From JBOHNM01 sp050730675 (GTDB lineage Bacteria > Planctomycetota > Phycisphaerae > Phycisphaerales > UBA1924): 59,241 nt of DNA. Under the pieces are notes generated by a model. The model had not been told where the DNA came from. It did no database searches and saw only the letters and a program-made list of their open reading frames with translations. The stretch's first letter is position 1. Each line of letters opens with the position of its first letter. The translations under genes and the position numbers were made by a program. The DNA is taken from NCBI GenBank assembly GCA_050730675.1, contig JBOHNM010000004.1, positions 1-59,241 of the forward strand. Direction: 5' to 3'. Positions 17,642 to 25,683 of the stretch are shown here, piece after piece.

Positions 17642-18427
17642 TTACGGGTATTCCTGGCGCGTCGGGCGGATCACGATGTCGCTGACGTGGACGTGGGCGG
17701 GTTGCTGGGCGATGTAGGTGACGGCGCGGGCGATGTCGTCGGGGGTGAGCATGGGGCCGAATTTTTCGACCATCTGCTGGTACCATGCGTCGGCGTAGCC
17801 GGCGACGGCCTGGAATTCGCTGGTGACGAAGGCGGGCTCGACGAGTGTGACGCGGATGCCCTTGGGACCGAGTTCGCGGCGGGTGCCCTCGGCCAGGGAC
17901 TGCACGGCGGCCTTGGTCGCGGAGTAGAACGAGGAGAAGGGGGAGACGTGGCGGCCGACGATCGAGCCGAGGATGATGATGTCGCGGGGATGCTTGAGCC
18001 ACGAACCCGTGTGGCCGAGCTGGTCCTGCGGCAGCATCGCCAGCAGGCGCGGGCCGGCGGCACGGATGAAGCGAGCGACACCCATCACATTGGTGCGCAT
18101 CAGGTCGTCCCACTGCGCGGCGTCGGAGGTGATGGCGGTGCCGCCGAGGCCGCGGCCGGCGTTGACGACGATCAGGTCGGCCTCGCGCCCGAAGCACTCG
18201 CGGGCGGTGTCGAGCATGCGGGCGATGACGGCGTCGTCGGCGCTGTCGCCCGCGACGGGGATGACGGCGGAGGCGCCGAGTTCACGGGCGAGGGCGTCGA
18301 GGCGGTCGGCGCGGCGGGCGTTGATGACGAGCTTGCAGCCGGCGGCGCCGAGGTGGCGGGCGATGGCGAGGCCGATGCCGGCGGATGCGCCGGTGACGAT
18401 GGCGATGCGGGGCGAAGCGGTGGTCAT
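17642..18427 (-). CDS. Short-chain dehydrogenase/reductase
   Basis: A 261-residue classical SDR. The cofactor motif is VTGASAGIGLAIARHL near the N-terminus, NAG is in VVNAGRG, Ser is in IILGSIVG, and the catalytic YxxxK is FYSATKAAVQSLAEG. The ARRADRLDAL segment after the second strand has basic residues, which usually favours NADPH. The C-terminus (HVHVSDIVIRPTRQE) resembles YdfG/serine 3-dehydrogenase-type members. Substrate cannot be assigned. It is convergent with gdhA and divergent from endonuclease IV. Confidence 0.88.
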   Translation of the reverse strand: MTTASPRIAIVTGASAGIGLAIARHLGAAGCKLVINARRADRLDALARELGASAVIPVAGDSADDAVIARMLDTARECFGREADLIVVNAGRGLGGTAITSDAAQWDDLMRTNVMGVARFIRAAGPRLLAMLPQDQLGHTGSWLKHPRDIIILGSIVGRHVSPFSSFYSATKAAVQSLAEGTRRELGPKGIRVTLVEPAFVTSEFQAVAGYADAWYQQMVEKFGPMLTPDDIARAVTYIAQQPAHVHVSDIVIRPTRQEYP

Positions 18428-18477
18428 GGCCGATGGTACGTGGCGGGGGGCGATATCCGTTCGCGCTACCCTCGGCC

Positions 18478-19386
18478 ATGTTCGGCTCTCACCTCTCCAT
18501 CGCCGGCTCCATGTCCAACGCGCTTCGCGAGGCCGAAAAGCTCGGACTCGATTGCGTGCAGGTGTTCACCAAGAACCAGCAGCAGTGGACGGCGCCGCCG
18601 CTGAAGGATGAGGCGGTGGCGGAGTGGGCGTGGGAACTCAAGCGGATGGCGTGGGGGGCGGAGAAGGTCGTGTCGCACGCGTCGTACCTGGCCAACCTTG
18701 CCTCGCCGAACGATGAGCTCTGGGAGAAGTCGGTCGGGCTCATGCGCGAGGAACTCGAGCGCTGCGAGCGGCTGGGCATCCGGCACTTGGTGTTTCACCC
18801 GGGGGCGTTCACAACGTCGAGCCTTGAAGAAGGAATGGCCAAGATCGCCAAGGCCTGCTCACGGCTGGTCAAAGAGACGAAGGGGTATGCGACCGTGCTC
18901 TGCCTGGAGAACGTCGCCGGCGCGGGTTCTACGGTCGGGCGGCGGTTCGAGGAATTGGCCGACATCCGCCAGCGCACCGTCGAGGCCACCGGCCAGCCCG
19001 ACCGCGTGGGTTACTGCATTGATACGTGCCATATGCACGCCGCTGGGTACGACCTCGGCAGTGAGAAGTCCGCGCGCGCGGCGGTGGACGAACTGGTCGC
19101 GGTGCTGGGGGCTGACATCCGGTGTATGCACCTGAACGACTCGAAGGGGAAAGCCGGGAGCCATCTCGACCGGCACGAGCACATCGGTCAAGGGACGATC
19201 GGCGAGGCTGGGTTTGCGGTTGTGGTGAACCAGCCGGGGCTGCGGGGAGTACCGAAGGTCATGGAGACGCCCAAGGGTGCCGGTCCGCGCGGGCAGGAGT
19301 GGGACTCCATCAACGTCGCGCTTCTCCGCAAGCTTTGCGCCTCGGAGAAGGAAACTGGAGGGAAGCGGCGGTCCGTCCGTCGATAG
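18478..19386 (+). CDS. nfo: Endonuclease IV (deoxyribonuclease IV)
   Basis: A 302-residue AP endonuclease that cleaves 5' to abasic sites in DNA. Zinc-binding segments are all visible: FGSHLSIAG, VSHASYLANLASP, LVFHPGAFT, LCLENVAGAG, CIDTCHMHAAGYD, and MHLNDSKGKAGSHLDRHEHI with GQGTIG. Length is typical for the family (about 280-310). The start at 18478 is preferred over 18433, since the extra 15 residues (VRGGGRYPFALPSA) do not belong to the TIM-barrel. It adds an AP-site repair activity near the ligase-associated repair set at 22-28 kb, though it is a separate transcription unit. Confidence 0.95.
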   Translation: MFGSHLSIAGSMSNALREAEKLGLDCVQVFTKNQQQWTAPPLKDEAVAEWAWELKRMAWGAEKVVSHASYLANLASPNDELWEKSVGLMREELERCERLGIRHLVFHPGAFTTSSLEEGMAKIAKACSRLVKETKGYATVLCLENVAGAGSTVGRRFEELADIRQRTVEATGQPDRVGYCIDTCHMHAAGYDLGSEKSARAAVDELVAVLGADIRCMHLNDSKGKAGSHLDRHEHIGQGTIGEAGFAVVVNQPGLRGVPKVMETPKGAGPRGQEWDSINVALLRKLCASEKETGGKRRSVRR

Positions 19387-19499
19387 ATGTAAGGATCGAG
19401 GGCTTTTTGCCCGATCGGAGTATGATCGGACCTCGCACGGACGCATATGCCCTCGCCGCACTTGGCCGGGGCCTTTTCCAGACCGCAGATAGGACCCGT

Positions 19500-20510
19500 A
19501 TGCCGACACACCGACCATCGAAGTGGACCGCTCGCGGCGTGGTGGCCGGGGGGATTGTGTTCGGGGTGCTGGGAGCGCTGGGCGGCTGCAACAGCGGTGA
19601 GAAGCCCGACGGTGGCGCCCCCGTAGTGACCGCAGACCCGAAGGTGGAACTGGCCGAGCAGAAGCTGCGAGAGGGCGACAAGGCGTCGGCGCTGGCGATC
19701 CTGGAAGAGGTCATCCGCGAGAACCCCAAGGCGACGCGGGCGCAGATGAACGTCGCGGACATCCGCCGGTCGGACGGTGACTACCACGGCGCGGCCCAGG
19801 CGTACGAGGCGGCGGGCGCGAGCGACCCGCAGAACTTCGATGCGTTCTACAACGCGGGGCTGATGCGCCACGTGCTCAAGCAGCTCTCCGAGGCGATTAC
19901 GGATTACCTGAAAGCCCTGCGGCTCAAGCCGCACGACTTCCAGACCAATGCGAATATTGCCACGGCGTACTACCAGTACGGCGAGAACGCGCAGGCACGT
20001 CCGTTCGCGGAAGAAGCTGTGCGGCTGAACCCGCGCGACGGCGGGGCGAGGTACACCTTGGGCGCGGTTTACGCGGCCCTCGACATGTACGACCTGGCGC
20101 TGGTGGAGTTCCAGCAGGCGACGGAGCTGTACACAGACTTCCAGGCGCCGCTGCTGCTGGCGCTGGGTGAGACGTACGGCAAGGTGGGCCGGTACACGGA
20201 GATGCGCAACACGCTCCAGACACTGGCGAAGAACAAGCCCTCGCCCGAGGCGTGGGAGCGGTTGGGTTACGCTTTGTTCAAGCTCAAGGATTACGGCAGC
20301 GCGCTGGAGGCGTTCAACAACGCGCTGGCGCTGGATCCCAACTACTTCCCCGCGCTCAACGGCATCGGCGTCTGCGAACTCAACGAGTTCGTCTGGTCGG
20401 AGCGGACCGACACGGTCGCGAAGGACCGGGCGCTGCGGGCGCTGCGCCGTTCGTACCAGATCAACAGCGACCAGCCGCGGATCGCGGAGCTGTTGAGCCG
20501 GTACCGGTAA
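19500..20510 (+). CDS. TPR-repeat lipoprotein
   Basis: A 336-residue exported lipoprotein. The N-terminus (MPTHRPSKWTARG, then VVAGGIVFGVLGALGGC) ends in a clear lipobox LGGC. The rest is about seven tetratricopeptide repeats, for example AITDYLKALRLKPHDFQTNA and ALEAFNNALALDPNYFPALN. This is a scaffold for protein assembly in the periplasm, possibly like PilF/BamD-type proteins, but the partner is unknown. The upstream ATG at 19422 would add residues before the signal peptide and is less likely. The gene follows nfo by 113 bp. Confidence 0.85.
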   Translation: MPTHRPSKWTARGVVAGGIVFGVLGALGGCNSGEKPDGGAPVVTADPKVELAEQKLREGDKASALAILEEVIRENPKATRAQMNVADIRRSDGDYHGAAQAYEAAGASDPQNFDAFYNAGLMRHVLKQLSEAITDYLKALRLKPHDFQTNANIATAYYQYGENAQARPFAEEAVRLNPRDGGARYTLGAVYAALDMYDLALVEFQQATELYTDFQAPLLLALGETYGKVGRYTEMRNTLQTLAKNKPSPEAWERLGYALFKLKDYGSALEAFNNALALDPNYFPALNGIGVCELNEFVWSERTDTVAKDRALRALRRSYQINSDQPRIAELLSRYR

Positions 20511-20673
20511 GGGAGGTTTTGAGTCATTAATCCTTAGTTGTCAGGTCAAGGCCGAGTTTGACATTCCCCGTTGATGTTGGTGCGCTCGCGCGAGCGGCGA
20601 ATCGACATTGCGTGCCTTGAACGAACGACCAACAACGAACGACTCACAACTGCCTCCACTTCTACACTTGCTC

Positions 20674-21066
20674 ATGCCCAACGCCAAGTTCCTCGAGGCC
20701 TTCGCCACACCTTCCAAGACGCCGTTTGTGATCGAGCACGTGAACGAGGAGTTCACGAGCGTGTGTCCCGTCACGGGGCACCCGGACTTCGGGCAGATCA
20801 CGCTGCGGTACCAGCCCGCCGCGGCGGGGATGCCAGCGGGCAAGCGCGGGTGCGTGGAGTTGAAGAGCCTGAAGCTCTACTACCAGTCGTTCCGCAACGA
20901 GGGGATCTATTACGAAGCGGTGACCAACCGGATCCGCGACGACCTGGTGTCGCTGATGAAGCCGGCGTGGCTGCAGGTGATCACCGATTGGCGCGGGCGG
21001 GGCGGGATCCACTCGGTGGTGCGGGCGGACCATGGCAAGGTGCCCGCGCACTTCCTGGGGCGATAG
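20674..21066 (+). CDS. queF: NADPH-dependent 7-cyano-7-deazaguanine reductase QueF
   Basis: A 130-residue, short (type I) QueF. It reduces preQ0 to preQ1 in queuosine tRNA modification. The catalytic Cys is in TSVCPVTGHPDFG, the QueF motif is ELKSLKLYYQSFRNEGIYYE, and WRGRGGIHSVV fits the C-terminal strand. The start at 20674 is chosen because it begins at MPNAKFLEAF; the longer frame (20608) adds unrelated residues. No other queuosine genes are nearby. No preQ1 riboswitch was recognised in the 160 bp upstream. Confidence 0.93.
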   Translation: MPNAKFLEAFATPSKTPFVIEHVNEEFTSVCPVTGHPDFGQITLRYQPAAAGMPAGKRGCVELKSLKLYYQSFRNEGIYYEAVTNRIRDDLVSLMKPAWLQVITDWRGRGGIHSVVRADHGKVPAHFLGR

Positions 21067-21105
21067 CACAAACGTGGTTTTGATGGAGGTGTCGACGCGA
21101 TCCGG

Positions 21106-22305
21106 TCAGGACGCCTTCTTTTCCTTCTCGGGCTCGCGGGCGCGGGCGCGCTGGCACATGGCGGTCAGGGCGCGGACGGCCTTGATCGATTCGGTGATGC
21201 TCTTGGTGGTGTCGAGCGAGTTGACCGCTTGCCCTGCGGACTCGCTGACGGCCTCAAAGCCCAGGCCGCCGGCGGTGCCCTTGATCTGGAGACAGATCCG
21301 CCGGAGCGCGTCGAGGCTCTGCTCCTGGGCGGCCCTGTTGATCTGGGCGACTGCTTGGCGGAGTTCATCCACGAACTCAGGGACGAACGACGCGGTGGGG
21401 TCGTCGGGCTTGAGGCTGGTGTAGAGGGGACCGCCGCTCTCGTTGCCGACCGACTCGAGCACGAGGAACTCGGCCAGGGCCCGCAGGAGCTGCTCACGGA
21501 CGACGGGCTTGGCGACGAAGGCGTTGACCTTGGCGTTGAGCGCGGCGTCGCGGAACGTGGTGCTCTGGTCGGCCGAGAGCATGATGACGGGCGTCTGGAT
21601 GCCGGCGGCACGCATCTGCTCGACCAACTGCGGGCCGGGCATGTCGGGCAGGTCGGCATCGCAGAGGATCATGTCGAAGCCTTCGCCGACGCGGGCGAGG
21701 GCGGTCTTGCCGTCCTCGACGCCGACGATGGTGAGGGTTGATTCCTTGAGGTGGTGGCGGACCAGGCGGCGGTCCATGGCGGAGTTGTCCACGTGGAGGA
21801 CCGAGCCCTGGAGGCGCTCGGGGTCCACGGATTCGAGCGTGAAGGCGCCGCGCATCGGGTCCACGGGGATGAAGTCGCGGATATTGATCGGCTGGAGGAA
21901 GTGGATGCCGACCTCGTGCACGAGCCCGCGCACGTGGCGGCAGCGGACCACCTTGCCGGCCAGGGGCGTTGCGCCGCCGCCGACGGAGGGGAGCGTGACG
22001 GTGCACTGGGTGCCGATGTGGACGTAGGCGTTGTGGAGGATGCCCAGGCCGGTGCCGGACAGGTTCCGGCAGGCATAGCACAGGATAGTGGATACACCGC
22101 CGGGCTGGAACATCTCGACGCGCAGGTGGGTGTTGCGGAAATTCCAGCGGACGTGCTTGCGGCGGGCGGCGGCGTCGGCCGAGCCGGAGTCGAGGTCGTT
22201 GTGCAGGCGGGTGAGGTCGGCCTCGTTCATGCGGACGGTGTTGGCTGCATCGCCCGAGCCGCTGGCGCCGAGGGTGCCGGAGATCTGCTTGTGGCCGCTG
22301 GACAT
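21106..22305 (-). CDS. PilZ - receiver - degenerate Hpt signalling protein
   Basis: A 399-residue three-part signalling protein. Residues ~48-160 look like a PilZ domain (c-di-GMP binding), with RRKHVRW as the candidate RxxxR element and LSGTGLGIL in place of the usual (D/N)xSxxG. Residues ~168-285 are a receiver domain: phosphoacceptor Asp216 in LCDADLPDMPG, Lys266 in FVAKPV. Residues ~305-395 resemble a histidine-phosphotransfer helix bundle, but where Hpt proteins have H-x-L-K-G this one reads CLQIKGTAGGLG, with Leu339 in place of the phospho-His. It therefore may bind or sense rather than pass on phosphate. No partner kinase is adjacent. It is convergent with queF. Confidence 0.75.
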   Translation of the reverse strand: MSSGHKQISGTLGASGSGDAANTVRMNEADLTRLHNDLDSGSADAAARRKHVRWNFRNTHLRVEMFQPGGVSTILCYACRNLSGTGLGILHNAYVHIGTQCTVTLPSVGGGATPLAGKVVRCRHVRGLVHEVGIHFLQPINIRDFIPVDPMRGAFTLESVDPERLQGSVLHVDNSAMDRRLVRHHLKESTLTIVGVEDGKTALARVGEGFDMILCDADLPDMPGPQLVEQMRAAGIQTPVIMLSADQSTTFRDAALNAKVNAFVAKPVVREQLLRALAEFLVLESVGNESGGPLYTSLKPDDPTASFVPEFVDELRQAVAQINRAAQEQSLDALRRICLQIKGTAGGLGFEAVSESAGQAVNSLDTTKSITESIKAVRALTAMCQRARAREPEKEKKAS

Positions 22306-22424
22306 GCGGAAACTCCCGTCGCGGATACGAGGAACGCACGCGACAGGGACTTCATCGACCGGTTGGCGGAGGCGGTGGACGGGCCGCGCCGTGACCCGAA
22401 CGGGTGCGGTGCGACCGGGGCCGG

Positions 22425-23162
22425 TTAGCGCGGCTGGGCGGGGTGTGAGGGTCGGGCGCGGCGGGCCGTGCGTGCGGGGCGTGGCATTGCCACCGCGATC
22501 TCGAACAGGTTCTCGGGCCCGACGGCAAAGAGCCGATCGCCGTTGTGGATGGAGTCGCGGGCCGAGCCGGTGAAGGAACCGAAGGCGGGGAGGACGGCCC
22601 GCCGCTCACCGATCACAAAGCACGGGACGGTGCCGCCATTGTCGCCGAGGCCGCGCAGACGGATGCCGGGATGGATGTGGCCGCAGAGTGCGTAGCCTTC
22701 GGCGTCATCCACGGGTTCGTGGTGAAGGGCGAAGGGACCGTCGCGCAGGCCGGGGGTATGGCAGTCGATGCGCCAATCGGCGGGTGGGTCGCCGGCACGC
22801 CGGTCGTGGTTGCCGCGGATGAGGTTAATGTGCAGCGATGCCACCGAGGCCCGCCAGCGTGCGACGAGTTCGAGTGTGCGGGGTTCGTGCGAGGCGGGGG
22901 CGTGCAGCAGGTCACCGAGGATGACCAGGCGTTCGGCGCGCGTGAGCGCGAGCAGGTTCGAGAGGCGGCGCAGGTCGTGGTTGGTGGTGGCATCGATGAC
23001 CGTGCGACCGAGGGGCAGACCGCTGTGTCCGAACGCCGCGGCCTTGCCGAAGTGGACATCGGCGATAAAGAGCGTGCGCCGCGAGGGCCAGTGGATGGCT
23101 CGCTCGGTCAGGAGCTCGAGGTCTTCACCGGCGAGTGTGAGCGGGTGGAGGTAGGGGGGCAT
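22425..23162 (-). CDS. pdeM: Ligase-associated DNA damage response endonuclease PdeM
   Basis: A 245-residue calcineurin-like metallophosphoesterase. The metal-binding motifs are complete: FIADVHFGKAAAF (DxH), VILGDLLHAPASH (GD), IRGNHDRR (GNHD), and CGHIHPGIRLRG (GHxH). This set, next to the ligase-associated helicase, identifies PdeM, the last member of the four-gene repair module. The start at 23162 (MPPYLHPLTL) overlaps the end of the helicase gene by 38 bp and is favoured over 23273, whose extra residues are low-complexity. The C-terminal ~25 residues are Arg/Pro-rich. Confidence 0.9.
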   Translation of the reverse strand: MPPYLHPLTLAGEDLELLTERAIHWPSRRTLFIADVHFGKAAAFGHSGLPLGRTVIDATTNHDLRRLSNLLALTRAERLVILGDLLHAPASHEPRTLELVARWRASVASLHINLIRGNHDRRAGDPPADWRIDCHTPGLRDGPFALHHEPVDDAEGYALCGHIHPGIRLRGLGDNGGTVPCFVIGERRAVLPAFGSFTGSARDSIHNGDRLFAVGPENLFEIAVAMPRPARTARRARPSHPAQPR

Positions 23163-25683
23163 CGGCGTCTTCCGTGACGGTCGAGGTGACGATGGCAGGC
23201 GGCGTGTAAGAAGGGCCAGCCTCGGCCTCGAGCTGAGCGAGCATACGCCGCACGCGGTCCTCCCATTTTTCACTGGAGAGCTGCTCGCGGAGCGAGTCCA
23301 CCCAGAGGGGGAATCCGAAGGGCGTGAGGTGCTTGGTGCTCACGAGGCGTATGGGGGCGGCTGCGATGGTCTCCAGGGTGGCTTGCAGGCGGGCGACTTC
23401 GAGCTGCTTTTCGAGTACTTCCCGACGGGCTTGGTCGAGGAGCAGGTTGCCGGGGTCGAACTGCGAGAGAACGTCGTAGAAAAGTTCGCTGGAGGCCTGG
23501 AGCTGACGCGTGGAGCGCGGCGCGCCGGGGAAGCCGGGGACGATGAGCCCGGCGACACGCGCCACCTCGCGGAAACGGCGTTTGGCGAGTTGGGCGGCGT
23601 TCATGCATTCGAGTAGGTCTTCGGCGAGGTCTCTGGACGCGAGCGCCGCACGGAGCAGGGGCTCTGTCGGAGCGATGGGCGTGGGGGAGTGCAGGTGGAA
23701 GCCGTAGTCGCTCGCGGCGAGCGTGAACGTGCGCGGCTCGATGCGGCTGAGGCGGTAGCTGGTGAGGGCAGCGAGGCCCTCGTGGACGAGGCGGCCTTCG
23801 AGCGGGTAGAAGAACAGGTGGTCGCCGTCGCGGGCGCGCCAGTGCTCGACGAGGAGCGAGCCGGGACGCGGGAGGCTTGACCAGCGGTCCTGGAGTTCGA
23901 GGATCGGGCGGGCGGCATGAAGTTCGGGGCCGTCGAAGATGCCGCGGTGGGCTTCGTCGAGGCGGACGCGCACGGCGCGGGCGAGGTGTGTGGAGAGCGC
24001 CATGCGTGCGCCGTCCCAGCGTGGGATGACGCCCTTGCGAGCACGCACGGCCTTGACGTACGCGGTCATGTCGCGGACACGCACGAGCTTGAGGAGGCGA
24101 CCGGCGAAGGCGAAGGTATCGCCGATGCGCATGCGGGAGATGAAACCCTCCTCGACCGAGCCGAGCGTGCGACCGGCGACGAACTTCACCAGGATGGAAG
24201 CATCGCTGGTGATAGTGCCGATGCCGAGGCGGTGGAGGCGCGAGATGCGCGACGCGGAGACGTGGTAGAGACCGTCGTCGGGGCTCTTGGTCACGCGGGC
24301 GTACTGCTCGTAGGACTTGAGGGCGGGGCCGCCGCGGATGGCGAAATCCATGACCCAGGACCACTGCTCGTCGGTGAGGTGCTCGAAGGCGTGGGTGGCG
24401 CGGACTTCGTTTTTGAGTTGGTCTTCATCGAAGCCGCCGCCGACGGCGCGGGTGAGGACGTGCTGGGCGAGCACATCCATCGCCAGGCGTAGGGGTGGGC
24501 GCGGCTCGACGGAACGGCGGCGGCCGGGTGAAGCATCGCGGCCCTCGATCGCGTCACGGGCGGCGGCGAACTCAACAAGCTCGAGCGCGTGCGTGGGGAT
24601 GCAGACGACGCGGCTGGTGCGGCCGGGTTGGTGGCCGCTACGGCCGGCGCGCTGGAGCAGGCGGGCCACACCCTTAGGGCTGCCGATCTGGATGACCTGG
24701 TCGACGGGCTGGAAGTCCACCCCGAGGTCGAGGCTGCTGGTGCAGACGACGCAGCGGAGGTCGCCGCGGCGAAGGTGGTCCTCGACGCGCCGGCGCAGGT
24801 CACGGTCGAGCGAGCCGTGGTGGATGGCGATCTGACCGAGCCAGTCCTCGCGGGCGAGGGTGAGGGCCTGGAACCAGATTTCCGCCTGGGAGCGAACGTT
24901 TGTGAACAGGAGTGTGCTGCGGGCGCGTTCGATCAGTTCGATCACCTGCGGCAGCAGGCGCAGGCCGATGTGGCCGGCCCAAGGGAAGCGCTCGATGTCG
25001 GGCGGGATGACGGTCTGGACGCTGTAGATTTTTTCGTCGATGCCGGCGATGAGGCGCGGCGCGGGGCCGGCGGGGCGAACGCCGGTGAGCACGCGCAGAG
25101 CTTCGTCGAGGTTGTCAAGGGTGGCGCTGAGACCCCAGGTGCGCAGGCCGGGGCTGAGCGTGCGGAGGCGGGCGAGGCCGAGTTCGGTTTGCACGCCGCG
25201 CTTGGAGCCGAGCAGTTCGTGCCACTCGTCCACAACGACGCAGCGGATGCCCGAGAGCGGACCACCGGGGGCGCTCAGATCGGCATAGGAGAGCATGACC
25301 GAGAGGCTCTCGGGCGTGGTGATAAGGCAGTGGGGCATTGTCTCGCGTTGGCGTTTCTTCTTCGCTTGCGAGGTGTCGCCGGTGCGGAGTTCGACGGTCC
25401 ACTTGAGGCCGACGCCTTCGAGCGCAGCTTGGAGTGATTCGGCGGTGTCGTTGGCGAGGGCGCGCAGGGGCGTGAGCCAGAGGACACGGAGCTGGCGCGA
25501 GCGGTCGGGATGATCGAGCGCTTCCATCACCGGGCCGAGCCAGGCGGCGAGGGTCTTGCCGGTGCCCGTCGGCGCGTGGATGAGCGCCGAGCGGCCTTGG
25601 GCGTAGGCACGCCAAGCGTCAAGCTGGAAGGGAAAGGGTTTCCAGCCGCGGGAATCGAACCAGGCTTGGGCACGCTCGTTCAT
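23125..25683 (-). CDS. Ligase-associated DNA damage response DEXH-box helicase (Lhr family)
   Basis: An 852-residue superfamily 2 helicase. Motif I is HAPTGTGKTLAAWLGPV, motif II is VVDEWHELLGS (DEWH box), motif III is GLSATLDN, and motif VI is QRAGRSGHQPGRTSR. The C-terminal half carries the winged-helix and Lhr-type region (TITSDASILVKFV, IGDTFAFAGRLLKLVRV). Length fits the ligase-associated type, shorter than full Lhr (~1500). It probably moves 3'-5' on single-stranded DNA as in Lhr proteins (family knowledge). Its start codon overlaps the ligase stop by 4 bp (ATGA), and it overlaps pdeM at its end, so the four genes form one operon. Confidence 0.93.
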   Translation of the reverse strand: MNERAQAWFDSRGWKPFPFQLDAWRAYAQGRSALIHAPTGTGKTLAAWLGPVMEALDHPDRSRQLRVLWLTPLRALANDTAESLQAALEGVGLKWTVELRTGDTSQAKKKRQRETMPHCLITTPESLSVMLSYADLSAPGGPLSGIRCVVVDEWHELLGSKRGVQTELGLARLRTLSPGLRTWGLSATLDNLDEALRVLTGVRPAGPAPRLIAGIDEKIYSVQTVIPPDIERFPWAGHIGLRLLPQVIELIERARSTLLFTNVRSQAEIWFQALTLAREDWLGQIAIHHGSLDRDLRRRVEDHLRRGDLRCVVCTSSLDLGVDFQPVDQVIQIGSPKGVARLLQRAGRSGHQPGRTSRVVCIPTHALELVEFAAARDAIEGRDASPGRRRSVEPRPPLRLAMDVLAQHVLTRAVGGGFDEDQLKNEVRATHAFEHLTDEQWSWVMDFAIRGGPALKSYEQYARVTKSPDDGLYHVSASRISRLHRLGIGTITSDASILVKFVAGRTLGSVEEGFISRMRIGDTFAFAGRLLKLVRVRDMTAYVKAVRARKGVIPRWDGARMALSTHLARAVRVRLDEAHRGIFDGPELHAARPILELQDRWSSLPRPGSLLVEHWRARDGDHLFFYPLEGRLVHEGLAALTSYRLSRIEPRTFTLAASDYGFHLHSPTPIAPTEPLLRAALASRDLAEDLLECMNAAQLAKRRFREVARVAGLIVPGFPGAPRSTRQLQASSELFYDVLSQFDPGNLLLDQARREVLEKQLEVARLQATLETIAAAPIRLVSTKHLTPFGFPLWVDSLREQLSSEKWEDRVRRMLAQLEAEAGPSYTPPAIVTSTVTEDADAPLPPPAHTRR

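Noticed and set aside
19394..19416. Hairpin after nfo as a terminator
   Set aside because: The GATCGAGGGC-TTTTT-GCCCGATC arms have a two-base mismatch or bulge and no T run follows; the T run is in the loop.
20511..20673. preQ1 riboswitch upstream of queF
   Set aside because: No preQ1-I or preQ1-II-like structure could be recognised in the 163 bp upstream; only a GC-rich palindrome (GCTCGCGCGAGC) is seen.
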